Under the pieces are notes generated by a model, which was not told where the DNA came from, did not search any database, and saw only the letters and a program-made list of their open reading frames with translations. A stretch of DNA of 64,000 nucleotides, from positions 3,410,001 to 3,474,000 of the forward strand of contig NZ_CP039432.1 in assembly GCF_005484805.1 (NCBI RefSeq), in the 5' to 3' direction. This DNA is from Rhodococcus sp. SGAir0479. GTDB lineage: Bacteria > Actinomycetota > Actinomycetes > Mycobacteriales > Mycobacteriaceae. A program made the translations under genes and the position numbers. Position 1 is the first letter of the stretch, and the number at the start of each line of letters is the position of its first letter. Positions 39,660 through 48,496 of this stretch are shown piece by piece.

Positions 39660-41108
39660 ATGAGCGACGACCCCACCTGGCACGACCTGCGCGGCCGCAA
39701 CTACGCCTCGGCCGGACGGCGCATCACCGGCACCATGCGGGCGACGGTCGGCGGCAGCGAGTTCACCGAACGCTTCTGGTACGCGCCGCCGGGATGCTGG
39801 CGCACCGAACGGGACGGGACCCCGTGCATCGTCTACGGTCCGGCCGGACAGTTCCACCGGACGCCGGACGGCGGGATGGAACGGCAGCCCGACAACTCGT
39901 ACACGATGTGGGGCGGCGGGCATCCGTCCCAGCTCACCGAGGCGTTCCGGATGTGGGAGATCGGCCAGACCGGCGAACCTCCGGTGGAACCCGATGGTGC
40001 CCCGCGAGCCGTCTCCGTGCGTGGCCGCGACGCGTGGCAGGTCCGGATCCGGGACCCACGCCTGGGCAACACGATCGACGTGACGTTCGACGACGCGACC
40101 GGCGTGGTGGTCGCACTGGAACTCGCCGAGGGCTCGATGCGGCTGGAGCTGCTGGACTTCGAACTCGACCCGCAGATCCCGGACGAGACATTCGCGTGGA
40201 CCGGCCCGTACACCGAGCGCCCCGACGAGTGGCTGCTGCGGCGGGAGCAGCTGCAGCGGATCGCGGAACGGGGCCTGCCCGCACCGACCTACTGGCCCAC
40301 CGGGTTTCGGGTGGACCTGTCCGGCGGCGACCCCGACACCGGAACGCTCACGATGGACCTCGCCGTGAACGGTGGGGCGCAGCTGACGCGCTGGCCGGCC
40401 GCCGCCAAGGCGCCCCAGGAACTCGACTACGGCGGCTACCCGCACGAGGTCCGCTGGGAGGACCGCGGATGGAAGTGGTGCCTGCGCAGCGGGCACGAGC
40501 TCACCGACGAGGAACTGAGCCGGGTCAAGGAATTGATTCCGCACCAGGAGCCATCGACGCCGGCAAAGGCGCATCCCGGCCCCGATCCGACCGGTGGACA
40601 GGGTGCGCTGGTCGCGTTCGACGACCGGATCAACGTCGCGTACGGCCAGTTCTACCTCGCCGAACCCGGCACCTCGAGCGAGGACATGGCCGACGGGTTC
40701 GTCGGGCAGCGCAACGGTTTGTGCGGCACAGCCGAGCCGGGTGTCGCCTGGTTCGTGACGGGCCTGCACACCGGAACCGTCGCGCTGACCGTCGAGGCCG
40801 TCGCCGACGAGCCGCCCGTGGACGCGTCGTGGGAGGAGATTGTCGAGGCACCGCTGACCGTCGTCGGCTCGGACGGCCTGGAAGTACAGGAGTGGGGCGG
40901 CGACGTGGTGGGCGACCGGATCCCGCTGCCGGCCGGGACCTACCGCGTCCGGTACTGCGCCGCCGGCATCGACGCCGGGCACGAGACGGACAGCGGCGAC
41001 GGGCCCGACCGATACCGCGTGACGATCTGGCCGGCGGCCCCCGCACCCGACGCCGTCGTCCGACAGACGTCGCAGAATGCCGCCTACTGGCACACCGCCT
41101 GGAACTGA
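39660..41108 (+). CDS. Hypothetical protein with a LolA/RseB-like N-terminal half
   Basis: 482 residues, no signal peptide. Residues ~15-190 (GTMRATVGGSEFTERFWYAPPGCWRTERDG, YGPAGQFHRTPDG, IRDPRLGNTIDVTFDDATGVVVALE) have the strand and turn pattern of LolA-like lipoprotein-carrier domains. The C-terminal ~150 residues (VAYGQFYLAEP, DRIPLPAGTYRVRYCAAGIDAG, DRYRVTIWPA) form a separate beta-rich domain I do not recognise. It starts 51 bases after the DUF4185 gene and may be co-transcribed. Function not assigned. Confidence 0.75.
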   Translation: MSDDPTWHDLRGRNYASAGRRITGTMRATVGGSEFTERFWYAPPGCWRTERDGTPCIVYGPAGQFHRTPDGGMERQPDNSYTMWGGGHPSQLTEAFRMWEIGQTGEPPVEPDGAPRAVSVRGRDAWQVRIRDPRLGNTIDVTFDDATGVVVALELAEGSMRLELLDFELDPQIPDETFAWTGPYTERPDEWLLRREQLQRIAERGLPAPTYWPTGFRVDLSGGDPDTGTLTMDLAVNGGAQLTRWPAAAKAPQELDYGGYPHEVRWEDRGWKWCLRSGHELTDEELSRVKELIPHQEPSTPAKAHPGPDPTGGQGALVAFDDRINVAYGQFYLAEPGTSSEDMADGFVGQRNGLCGTAEPGVAWFVTGLHTGTVALTVEAVADEPPVDASWEEIVEAPLTVVGSDGLEVQEWGGDVVGDRIPLPAGTYRVRYCAAGIDAGHETDSGDGPDRYRVTIWPAAPAPDAVVRQTSQNAAYWHTAWN

Positions 41109-41167
41109 CGACACCGAACCACTAACGTCCCGAGCAAATGATTGGTTTGCATCAGCGAGGAGACGAC

Positions 41168-41602
41168 GTGGCGCAGCAGACGAGCACCGACCCGCGTGGC
41201 GAGATTCAGGACCTGCTGTCCCGCATCGCCCAGCTGGCCGACGACGGCACGGTCGAGGAGTATCTCGAGCACTTCACCGCCGACGCCGTCTGGGAGTCGC
41301 AGCCCAACCCGGTGACCGGCATGGCCGCGCAGCAGCGTCGCGGCATCGCGGTGATCGAGGAGGGTGTGCGCGAACGTCGCGCAGGCGGCATCCAGGGTCC
41401 GGGCACCGCGAGCCGGCACGTCATCACCACGGTGGCGGTGTCGCTGGACTCGGAGACCGAGGCGTCGTCGACGGCGTACTGGCTGTTCTTCCGCGACACC
41501 ACGACGCAGCCGAAGCTGGCCGGCGTCGGCCGCTACGACGACACCCACCGCTACGAGGACGGGCGCTGGAAGCTGGCGCACCGCCGGATCACCGTCGGCT
41601 GA
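41168..41602 (+). CDS. NTF2/SnoaL-like protein
   Basis: 144 residues. EIQDLLSRIAQLADDGTVEEYLEHFTADAVWES opens an NTF2-like cone fold, and YEDGRWKLAHRRI closes it. Such proteins are polyketide cyclases, small-molecule isomerases or lipid-binding subunits; none of these can be chosen. GTG 41168 is favoured because GAGGAG lies six bases upstream; ATG 41138 is an alternative. Confidence 0.82.
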   Translation: MAQQTSTDPRGEIQDLLSRIAQLADDGTVEEYLEHFTADAVWESQPNPVTGMAAQQRRGIAVIEEGVRERRAGGIQGPGTASRHVITTVAVSLDSETEASSTAYWLFFRDTTTQPKLAGVGRYDDTHRYEDGRWKLAHRRITVG

Positions 41603-41668
41603 GCCGACAGTTCCACTACAGCGGCTGAGCCGACAGTTCTAATACCGTCGGCTGAGCGACGGTTCCAT
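41594..41668. repeat. Three imperfect 26-27-bp direct repeats with a self-complementary core
   Basis: GGCTGAG recurs at 41597, 41623 and 41650, each within a unit like GTCGGCTGAGCCGACAGTTC followed by AxTAC. GTCGGC-TGA-GCCGAC in the first unit is a 6-bp hairpin. The array begins at the last codons of the NTF2-like gene and may act as a stacked terminator or arise from slippage. Confidence 0.7.
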
Positions 41669-41761
41669 TACGGCGACGGACCCTTCCCGGGGCGCGCCGC
41701 GGAACGAACGACCGGTTCGCGTGCCGGGAGGGAATGCCGCCGCCGCTATACGGTCGTAGGC

Positions 41762-42379
41762 ATGGATGCACGCGACTGGGACGCGCGGTATGCGCAGGCG
41801 GAGATGGTGTGGGGTGCGCCGCCGAATCCGGTGGTCGTGGAGTTCGCGACGTCGCTGCCACCGGGGCGCGCGCTGGACCTGGCGTGCGGCGAGGGCCGGC
41901 ACGCGCTGTGGCTCGCGACGCGCGGGTGGCGCACCACCGGCGTCGACTTCTCCCCCGTGGCGATCGAGAAGGCCCGGCAGATCGCGGCCCAGGCGCCGCG
42001 ACGGGTGCGCGAGCGCCTGGACTACGTCGTCGACGACATCACCGCCCCCGCCGAACCGACCGACCCGTCGGGCCACGACCTGGTGCTGATGATCTTCGTG
42101 CACCTGCCGCCGGCCGAGCGGCGCGCCCTTGTGAGTCGCATCATCGACTCGTTGAAACCCGAGGGAATCCTCATGATCCTGGGTCACGACTCGCTCAACC
42201 TCACCGAAGGCGTGGGTGGCCCCCCCGATCCCGAAATCCTTTACACGCCAGACGATCTGGTGGCCGACATCGCCGGCCGCCTCGACGTGACGGTGGCCGA
42301 ACGGCGCCATCGCGACGTCGACGGCCGGACCGCGATCGACGCATTGTTGGTCGCTCGCAGACCTGCTCTTGGCAGCTAA
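41762..42379 (+). CDS. Class I SAM-dependent methyltransferase
   Basis: 205 residues. WDARYAQAEMVWGAPPNPVVVEF, then the SAM-binding motif LDLACGEGRHALWLA, the acidic VDFSPVAIEKAR and LVLMIFVHLPPAERRALV, and LKPEGILMILGHD. Close to the TehB/thiopurine-type family. The substrate cannot be read from sequence. Stands alone before fadE5. Confidence 0.9.
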   Translation: MDARDWDARYAQAEMVWGAPPNPVVVEFATSLPPGRALDLACGEGRHALWLATRGWRTTGVDFSPVAIEKARQIAAQAPRRVRERLDYVVDDITAPAEPTDPSGHDLVLMIFVHLPPAERRALVSRIIDSLKPEGILMILGHDSLNLTEGVGGPPDPEILYTPDDLVADIAGRLDVTVAERRHRDVDGRTAIDALLVARRPALGS

Positions 42380-42395
42380 CTTAATCGCGAGTAAC
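42380..42395. promoter_or_regulatory. Degenerate CTTACT-N4-AGTAAG operator in front of fadE5
   Basis: CTTAATCGCGAGTAAC matches 10 of the 12 arm bases of the palindrome found at 52080 and 57310. A weaker second copy (GTTACC-GACG-AGTAGC) starts 25 bases further on at 42405. About 90 bp upstream of ATG 42484. Confidence 0.5.
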
Positions 42396-42483
42396 ATCGA
42401 ATAAGTTACCGACGAGTAGCTACTTGGGCGGTACTCGACGGAAAGACAGACCGCACCAACGAAGTGCACTTCAGGGAGAGAAC

Positions 42484-44319
42484 ATGGGCCACTACAAGAG
42501 CAACGTCCGCGACCTCGAGTTCAACCTGTTCGAGGTACTCGGTCTGGACAAGCCGTTGAGTGAGGGCGTGTGGGGTGACCTCGACGCCGACACCGTCAAG
42601 GACATGCTGTCCGAGGTCGCACGTCTGGCCGAGGGCCCGCTCGGTGAGGCCTTCGCAGACGCCGACCGCAACCCGCCGGTGTTCGACCCCGAGACCCACG
42701 AGGCGACGCTGCCGGAGTCCTTCAAGAAGTCGTTCAAGGCGATGTGGGACGCCGAGTGGTACCGCATGGGCCTGAGCGAAGAGGTCGGCGGTGTTCCGGT
42801 GCCCCGCGCGGTGGTGTGGGCCATCGCGGAGATGCTGCTCGGCTCGCAGCCGGCCGCGTTCATGTACGCCGCCGGCCCGTCGTTCGCGGACGTGCTCTTC
42901 AAGAACGGCACCGAGGAGCAGAAGCAGTGGGCGGCCACGCTGGTCGAGCGCGGCTGGGGCGCCACCATGGTGCTGACCGAGCCGGACGCCGGCTCCGACG
43001 TGGGCGCGGGCCGCACCAAGGCGATCAAGCAGGACGACGGCACCTGGCACATCGAGGGCGTCAAGCGCTTCATCACGTCCGCCACCTCGGACGATCTGTT
43101 CGAGAACATCTTCCACCTGGTCCTGGCCCGCCCCGAGGGCGCCGGCCCGGGCACCAAGGGCCTGTCGCTGTTCTTCGTCCCCAAGTTCCACTTCGACTTC
43201 GAGAAGAACGAGATGGGCGAGCGCAACGGCGTCTTCGTCACCAACGTCGAGCACAAGATGGGCCTCAAGGCGTCGGCGACGTGTGAGCTCACCTTCGGCG
43301 GCCACGGCACCCCGGCCGTCGGCTGGCTGGTCGGCGAGGTCCACAACGGCATCGCGCAGATGTTCGACGTCATCGAGCACGCCCGCATGATGGTCGGCAC
43401 CAAGGCCATCTCGACGCTGTCGACCGGCTACCTCAACGCGCTCGACTACGCCAAGGAGCGCGTGCAGGGCTCCGACCTGACGCAGATGACCGACAAGACC
43501 GCTCCGCGCGTCACCATCACCCACCACCCGGACGTGCGCCGCAGCCTGGCGCTGCAGAAGGCGTACTCGGAGGGCCTGCGCGCGGTGTACCTCTTCACCG
43601 CCGCGCACCAGGAGCCGGAGATGGCGCAGCTGGTCTCGGGCGCCGACGAGCAGCTGGCGCACCGCGTCAACGACCTGCTGCTGCCGATCGTCAAGGGTGT
43701 GGGCTCCGAGCGGGCGTACCAGTACCTGACCGAGAGCCTGCAGACCCTCGGCGGCTCGGGCTTTCTGCAGGACTACCCGATCGAGCAGTACATCCGCGAC
43801 TCGAAGATCGACTCGCTGTACGAGGGCACCACCGCCATCCAGGCGCAGGACTTCTTCTTCCGCAAGATCGCCCGTGACCGCGGCGTCGCGCTGGCCCACG
43901 TGGCCGGCGAGGTCAAGAAGTTCATCGACAGCGAGGCCGGCAACGGCCGCCTCAAGACCGAGCGCGCGCTGCTGTCGACCGCGCTCGAGGACGTCCAGGC
44001 GATGGCCGCCACGCTCACCGGGCACCTCATGGGTGCGCAGGAGCAGCCCACCGAGCTGTACAAGGTGGGCCTGGGCTCGGTCCGCTTCCTGATGTCGGTG
44101 GGCGACCTGCTCATCGGCTGGCAGCTACTGCGCCAGTCCGAGATCGCGCTGAAGGCGCTCGACGAGGGTGCGTCCGACAAGGACAAGCCGTTCTACGAGG
44201 GCAAGATCGCGACCGCGTCGTTCTTCGCCAAGAACGTGCTGCCCGAGCTGACCGCGACCCGCAACATCCTGTCGCACCTCGACAACGACATCATGGAGAT
44301 GGACGAGGCCGCGTTCTGA
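42484..44319 (+). CDS. fadE5: Acyl-CoA dehydrogenase, FadE5 type
   Basis: 611 residues, the same length as M. tuberculosis FadE5 (Rv0244c) and longer than ordinary ACADs because of the extra N- and C-terminal helices of this subgroup. FAD/acyl sites: [38 protein letters not shown]-terminal [17 protein letters not shown]. First step of beta-oxidation, broad chain length in homologues. AGGGAGAG precedes ATG 42484. Separated from fadA2 by ~6 kb, unlike in M. tuberculosis, where the genes adjoin. Confidence 0.95.
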   Translation: MGHYKSNVRDLEFNLFEVLGLDKPLSEGVWGDLDADTVKDMLSEVARLAEGPLGEAFADADRNPPVFDPETHEATLPESFKKSFKAMWDAEWYRMGLSEEVGGVPVPRAVVWAIAEMLLGSQPAAFMYAAGPSFADVLFKNGTEEQKQWAATLVERGWGATMVLTEPDAGSDVGAGRTKAIKQDDGTWHIEGVKRFITSATSDDLFENIFHLVLARPEGAGPGTKGLSLFFVPKFHFDFEKNEMGERNGVFVTNVEHKMGLKASATCELTFGGHGTPAVGWLVGEVHNGIAQMFDVIEHARMMVGTKAISTLSTGYLNALDYAKERVQGSDLTQMTDKTAPRVTITHHPDVRRSLALQKAYSEGLRAVYLFTAAHQEPEMAQLVSGADEQLAHRVNDLLLPIVKGVGSERAYQYLTESLQTLGGSGFLQDYPIEQYIRDSKIDSLYEGTTAIQAQDFFFRKIARDRGVALAHVAGEVKKFIDSEAGNGRLKTERALLSTALEDVQAMAATLTGHLMGAQEQPTELYKVGLGSVRFLMSVGDLLIGWQLLRQSEIALKALDEGASDKDKPFYEGKIATASFFAKNVLPELTATRNILSHLDNDIMEMDEAAF

Positions 44320-44354
44320 TCGGCTGACTCCCGCACTCCCGCAGTGCCGTTCGC

Positions 44355-44386
44355 AGGCCCCCGCCGGTATCCACCGGCGGGGGCCT
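44355..44386 (+). terminator. Terminator after fadE5
   Basis: 14-bp perfect stem AGGCCCCCGCCGGT / ACCGGCGGGGGCCT with loop ATCC, no T-run. Confidence 0.85.
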
Positions 44387-44411
44387 CGCCGTTCCCGGCC
44401 CCGCCAACGAT

Positions 44412-44429
44412 TGACAACACCGGTTGTCA
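44412..44429. promoter_or_regulatory. Inverted repeat before the DUF2236 gene, candidate operator overlapping a -35
   Basis: TGACAAC-ACCG-GTTGTCA, 7-base arms and 4-base centre. It overlaps a perfect -35-like TTGACA (44411-44416). Ends 16 bases before GTG 44446. Typical layout for a TetR-type repressor site. Confidence 0.5.
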
Positions 44430-44445
44430 GATGCACGCTGGGGCT

Positions 44446-45654
44446 GTGACCACCATCACCGAGGGTCCCAGCCGCTACATGCGCGACCGTGCCCGCTCCG
44501 CGCGGGTGACCGCCCCACTCCGGCCGTTCGCGTGGCCGTCCCCGGACGCGACCCCGCGGGAGGCCGACGCGCTGCGCCGCGCGCTGCTCACCCGTGACGA
44601 GCCCAGCGCCGCGCTGGTCCGCGCCATCCGCCGGGACCGGACCGTGACCCTCGCCCAGTTCCGGCGGGCGCTCGCCGAGGGCGTCGACGCGGTGCCCGAC
44701 GCCCCGGCGCCGCTGCGCGAGTACTTCGCGCTGCTCGAGGACACCCCCCACTGGGTGGACCGCGACAAGATCGCGCTGGGGGCGCGGACGCTGCGCCGCG
44801 TCGGGAAGGACGTGGGCGACGTGCTGGCCTACGGTTCGCTGCTGGGCGGTTACAACAACTCCGGGCCGCTGCCGGTGCTGACGTCGTCGGGCCGGCTGAC
44901 CGGGGAGCGCACCCGCCGCCGCATCGCCGAGACCGGCACGTGGTGGAACGGCTGCGTCGCCGACGGCGGACTGGACCGCTTCGGGCCCGGCTTCACGCTG
45001 TCGGTGCACGTGCGGCTGATGCACGCGTTCGTCGACTACCACCACGAGCACGAGGCCGGCTGGGACAGCGCCGCGCGCGGGCTCCCGGTCAACCAGTTCG
45101 ACCAGGCCGGCACCCTGGGGCTGTTCTCCATCACGTTCCTGCTGCACACGCGCGTCCTCGGGGTCCGCTACACCCGCCGCGAGGCCGACGCCGTCCTGCA
45201 CCTGTGGTGCTACGTCGGCTGGCTGATGGGCGTCGACCCGCACTGGCTGCCGTTCGTCGAACGCGCCGGGCTGCGGATGATGTACCAGATCGGCGCGTCC
45301 GCCCCCGCCGCCGACGAGCACAGCTACGCGCTGGCCGCGTCGCTGGTGGACCTGCCGCTGCGCACCCCCTACCCGCGGTTCCAGCGGCTGCGCCGCCGCT
45401 ACGAGTACGAGCGCGGCCTGTCGCTGGCCACCACGCTGCTGGGCCCGGCCGGGGTGCGGGCGCTGCGGGTGCCGGTGCGCCCACCCTGGTACCCGGCCGG
45501 CCGTTTCGTCGTCAACGTCGCCAAACACCACGTGCTCGGCCGCGTCCCGGCGGGCCGGCGGTGGCTGCAGCGGCTGGGGGAGCGCCAGCTGCGTGACGCC
45601 GCCCGGCGCATCCTCGACGGCGAGATCCCGGACGTGGTGGCGCTGCCGGACTGA
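44446..45654 (+). CDS. DUF2236 (MpaB/Lcp-like) haem oxygenase family protein
   Basis: 402 residues from GTG 44446 (ATG 44431 also possible). The conserved core includes RRVGKDVGDVLAYGSLLGGYNN, TGTWWNGCVADGGLDRFGPGFTLSVHVRLMHAFVDYH and LWCYVGWLMGVDPHW. Members of this family include latex-clearing protein, a haem dioxygenase, and fungal MpaB. The His in RLMHAFV is a candidate haem ligand. The substrate is unknown. A palindrome covers the likely promoter. Confidence 0.85.
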   Translation: MTTITEGPSRYMRDRARSARVTAPLRPFAWPSPDATPREADALRRALLTRDEPSAALVRAIRRDRTVTLAQFRRALAEGVDAVPDAPAPLREYFALLEDTPHWVDRDKIALGARTLRRVGKDVGDVLAYGSLLGGYNNSGPLPVLTSSGRLTGERTRRRIAETGTWWNGCVADGGLDRFGPGFTLSVHVRLMHAFVDYHHEHEAGWDSAARGLPVNQFDQAGTLGLFSITFLLHTRVLGVRYTRREADAVLHLWCYVGWLMGVDPHWLPFVERAGLRMMYQIGASAPAADEHSYALAASLVDLPLRTPYPRFQRLRRRYEYERGLSLATTLLGPAGVRALRVPVRPPWYPAGRFVVNVAKHHVLGRVPAGRRWLQRLGERQLRDAARRILDGEIPDVVALPD

Positions 45655-45776
45655 CCCGCCCGGACGGGGATCGGGACGGGTGTGCACCGATTCGCGCCAT
45701 ACCCGGCGCAGACCACTCGGTTGTGTTTGGCTGGTCGATGTCGATTCCGACGCCGAAACGAGGTTGGTGAGCCGCT

Positions 45777-46490
45777 GTGACCAGCATGGACGAACACACC
45801 GAGTACTCCGAGCCCACCGGCCCGGTCCTCGCCGTCCGCGCGGAGCGGCTCACGCGCAGCGGCTCGCTGGGACCGGTGTTCGGTCCGGTGGACCTGCACA
45901 TCCCGTTCGGCGGGCTGGCGGTGATCCAGGGCTTCGCCGGATCCGGCCGCACCTCACTGCTGTTGACGCTGAGCGGGCGGATGAAACCGTCGTCCGGCAC
46001 GCTGCGGGTGCTGGGCCGCAGCAAACCGGGCGGGATCCGCGCCGTGTCGGCGATCGCGGGTTTCGAGGGCATCGACAACATCTCCGAGTCGGTGACGGTG
46101 CGTGATCTCATCACCGAGCAGATCCGTTGGGACGCAACGTGGTACCGGTTGATCCGCCGGGCCGGTCAGCGGGAGCTCGAGCAGGTGTGCGGTCCGGTGT
46201 TCGGCAACCGTCCGCTGCCCGCGCTCACCGACTACGTCAGCGACCTGGGCGAACTCGACAACCTGCTGCTGCGGATCGCGGTCGCCAACACCCGGGTGCC
46301 GCCGCTGCTGCTCATCGACGACCTGGAACAGGTACGCGCCGAGGACGATCGGGCCCGCCTGGTGGAGCACCTGGCGATGCTGGGGGCGCGGCAGACGGTG
46401 ATCGCGTCCGCCGTCAACCCGCTGCCGCCCGGCTCGCCCGCCCACGAATTCCACCCGCTCTCGGACATCGCACCGGAAGGCGAGGAGTAA
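45777..46490 (+). CDS. Degenerate ABC-type ATPase paired with a YhgE/Pip protein
   Basis: 237 residues. The ABC fold is clear but key sites drift: Walker A GFAGSGRTS (GxxGxGK with Lys replaced by Arg), signature region VSDLGELDN instead of LSGGQ, Walker B LLLIDDLEQ with no catalytic Glu directly after the Asp. It may be weak or inactive in hydrolysis. It ends 3 bases before the membrane gene, so the two are a unit. GTG 45777; ATG 45786 is an alternative. Confidence 0.8.
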   Translation: MTSMDEHTEYSEPTGPVLAVRAERLTRSGSLGPVFGPVDLHIPFGGLAVIQGFAGSGRTSLLLTLSGRMKPSSGTLRVLGRSKPGGIRAVSAIAGFEGIDNISESVTVRDLITEQIRWDATWYRLIRRAGQRELEQVCGPVFGNRPLPALTDYVSDLGELDNLLLRIAVANTRVPPLLLIDDLEQVRAEDDRARLVEHLAMLGARQTVIASAVNPLPPGSPAHEFHPLSDIAPEGEE

Positions 46491-46493
46491 CCC

Positions 46494-48386
46494 ATGCTCG
46501 CAGGGATGTCGCTCGGCACCGAACTCAAACGGTTCTCCCGCGGTCTCATGCCGCGTGTCGCGCTGGTGACGATCGTGCTCATGCCACTGCTCTACGGTGC
46601 GCTGTACCTGTGGGCGTTCTGGGATCCGTTCAGCCAGGCCGGCAAGATCCCCGTCGCGCTCGTCAACAGGGACCAGGGCACCGTCGTCGACGGCCAACCC
46701 CTCAACGCCGGCGACCAGGTGACGCAGGGGCTGGTGGACTCCGGCGAACTCGAGTTCCACCAGGTGACCGCGTACGAGGCGTCCACCGGTGTCGCGGACG
46801 GGCGCTACTACTTCTCGGTGACGCTGCCCGGCGACTTCAGCCGGTCGGTGGCCTCCCCCACCGGACCGGACCCGGAGAAGGCCCGGCTCATCTTCACGTT
46901 CAACGACGCCAACAACTACCTGGGCACCGTGATCGGGCAGAACGCGGCCCAGCAGATCCTCAACGCGGTGAGCGCGCAGATCGGGGAACAGTCCGTCGAC
47001 AAGGTGCTCGTCGGCCTCGGCGACGCCGGTGCCGGACTCCGCCGCGCCGCCGACGGCGCGCAGCAGCTGGCCACCGGCACGCAGACCGCCGACGCCGGCG
47101 CGCAGCAGCTGGCGACCGGATCGCGCACGCTCGCAGACGGACTGGGCACCGCCAAGGCGGGCTCGACCGCACTGGCCGACGGCACCGCGCAGCTGTCCGC
47201 CGGCATCGACACCGCCACCGGGGGCGCGTCCGCGCTCGCCGGCGGGCTGGACCAGCTGTCCGGGGCCACCACCCAGCTGGGTGACGGCGCAGGACAATTG
47301 AGCGCCGGTGTGAACCAGCTGGTCGACCGCGTCACCGGCGCCCTCGGGCCCGTCCTCGACGCCGGCACCCGCGCCCAGCTCGACCAACTCCGCGACGGCG
47401 CACAGCAACTCGCGTTCCAGCTGGGCGACCCGTCGAGCCCCTACCGGGCCGGGATGTCGCAGGCCGTCGGCGGCGCCGGGCAGCTGCGCGACGGACTGAC
47501 CCAGCTGCAGAGCGGCGGCCAGCAGGCCGCGTCCGGGGCCCGCGCCCTCGACGACGGGCTCACCCAGCTGTCCACCGGCGGCGAGACGCTGGCGCAGGGC
47601 GCCGGGCAGCTCGCGGACGGCACCACCCAACTCAAGGACGGCTCCGGGGAACTGGCGTCGCAGCTGAAGGAGGGCAGCGAGCAGGTGCCGCAGTGGGACG
47701 ACCAGCAGCGCACCGCCGTCGCGCAGACGCTGTCGGCGCCGGTGGAGCTGGACCAGCACCACGACAACCGCGCCAAGACCTTCGGCACCGGATTCGCGCC
47801 GTTCTTCCTGCCGCTCGCCCTCTTCGTCGGCGGCATCATCACCTGGATGTTGCTGCGGCCCATCCAGACCCGGCCCATCTCGACAGGCCTGGGCGCGCTA
47901 CGGGTGGTGCTGGCGTCGTACTGGCCGGCCGCGCTGATCGCGATCTCCCAGGTGCTGGTGATGTACCTGGTGGTGCACTTCGGGGTGGGGCTGGTGCCGG
48001 TGTACGTGGTGGGCACCATCGCGTTCCTGGGCCTGGTGGGGCTGACCTACATGGCGCTGATCCAGGCGTTCAACGCCATCTTCGGGCCCGCGGTGGGCCG
48101 CGTCGTCACGCTCGCGTTCCTCATGCTGCAGCTGGTGTCGGCGGGCGGCATCTATCCCGTGGAGACCACCGCCAAACCGTTCCAGATCCTGCACCCCTTC
48201 GACCCCATGACGTACGCCGTCAACGGGCTGCGCCAGCTCACCGTCGGCGGCATCGACTCGCGGCTGTGGGTGTCGATCGCGGTGCTGCTGGGGCTGCTGC
48301 TCGCGTCGCTGGGCGCCAGCGCCCTCGCGGTGCGCCGGGACCGGGCCTGGACGCTGATGCGGTTGCACCCGCCGATCGAGGTGTGA
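46494..48386 (+). CDS. YhgE/Pip-type membrane protein
   Basis: 630 residues. One N-terminal helix (LVTIVLMPLLYGALYLWAFW) then the YhgE N-domain with VALVNRDQG and FTFNDANNYLGTVIG. A long extracytoplasmic region follows, about residues 165-400, made of repeated 7- and 11-residue units of the form xGAxxLaxGtxxLadG, likely a coiled coil. About five C-terminal helices complete the ABC-2-like domain (LFVGGIITWMLLRP to LLASLGASAL). Related proteins are phage-infection protein and ESX/MmpL-like exporters. Works with the adjacent ATPase as a probable exporter. Confidence 0.88.
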   Translation: MLAGMSLGTELKRFSRGLMPRVALVTIVLMPLLYGALYLWAFWDPFSQAGKIPVALVNRDQGTVVDGQPLNAGDQVTQGLVDSGELEFHQVTAYEASTGVADGRYYFSVTLPGDFSRSVASPTGPDPEKARLIFTFNDANNYLGTVIGQNAAQQILNAVSAQIGEQSVDKVLVGLGDAGAGLRRAADGAQQLATGTQTADAGAQQLATGSRTLADGLGTAKAGSTALADGTAQLSAGIDTATGGASALAGGLDQLSGATTQLGDGAGQLSAGVNQLVDRVTGALGPVLDAGTRAQLDQLRDGAQQLAFQLGDPSSPYRAGMSQAVGGAGQLRDGLTQLQSGGQQAASGARALDDGLTQLSTGGETLAQGAGQLADGTTQLKDGSGELASQLKEGSEQVPQWDDQQRTAVAQTLSAPVELDQHHDNRAKTFGTGFAPFFLPLALFVGGIITWMLLRPIQTRPISTGLGALRVVLASYWPAALIAISQVLVMYLVVHFGVGLVPVYVVGTIAFLGLVGLTYMALIQAFNAIFGPAVGRVVTLAFLMLQLVSAGGIYPVETTAKPFQILHPFDPMTYAVNGLRQLTVGGIDSRLWVSIAVLLGLLLASLGASALAVRRDRAWTLMRLHPPIEV

Positions 48387-48435
48387 CCCTCCGGGGCCCT
48401 AGGTGTTCCCCTGAGTGTTCCCCCTGCCGGAAGCC

Positions 48436-48478
48436 GAAGGGACCCTTCGTGCGCTGGGAGCGTCCGAAGGGTCCCTTC
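48436..48478. terminator. Bidirectional hairpin between the YhgE and VanW genes
   Basis: 14-bp perfect stem GAAGGGACCCTTCG / CGAAGGGTCCCTTC with a 15-base loop. Each arm is itself nearly palindromic. The genes on both sides converge here. Confidence 0.85.
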
Positions 48479-48496
48479 AGCTGTAGAACTGTAGAA

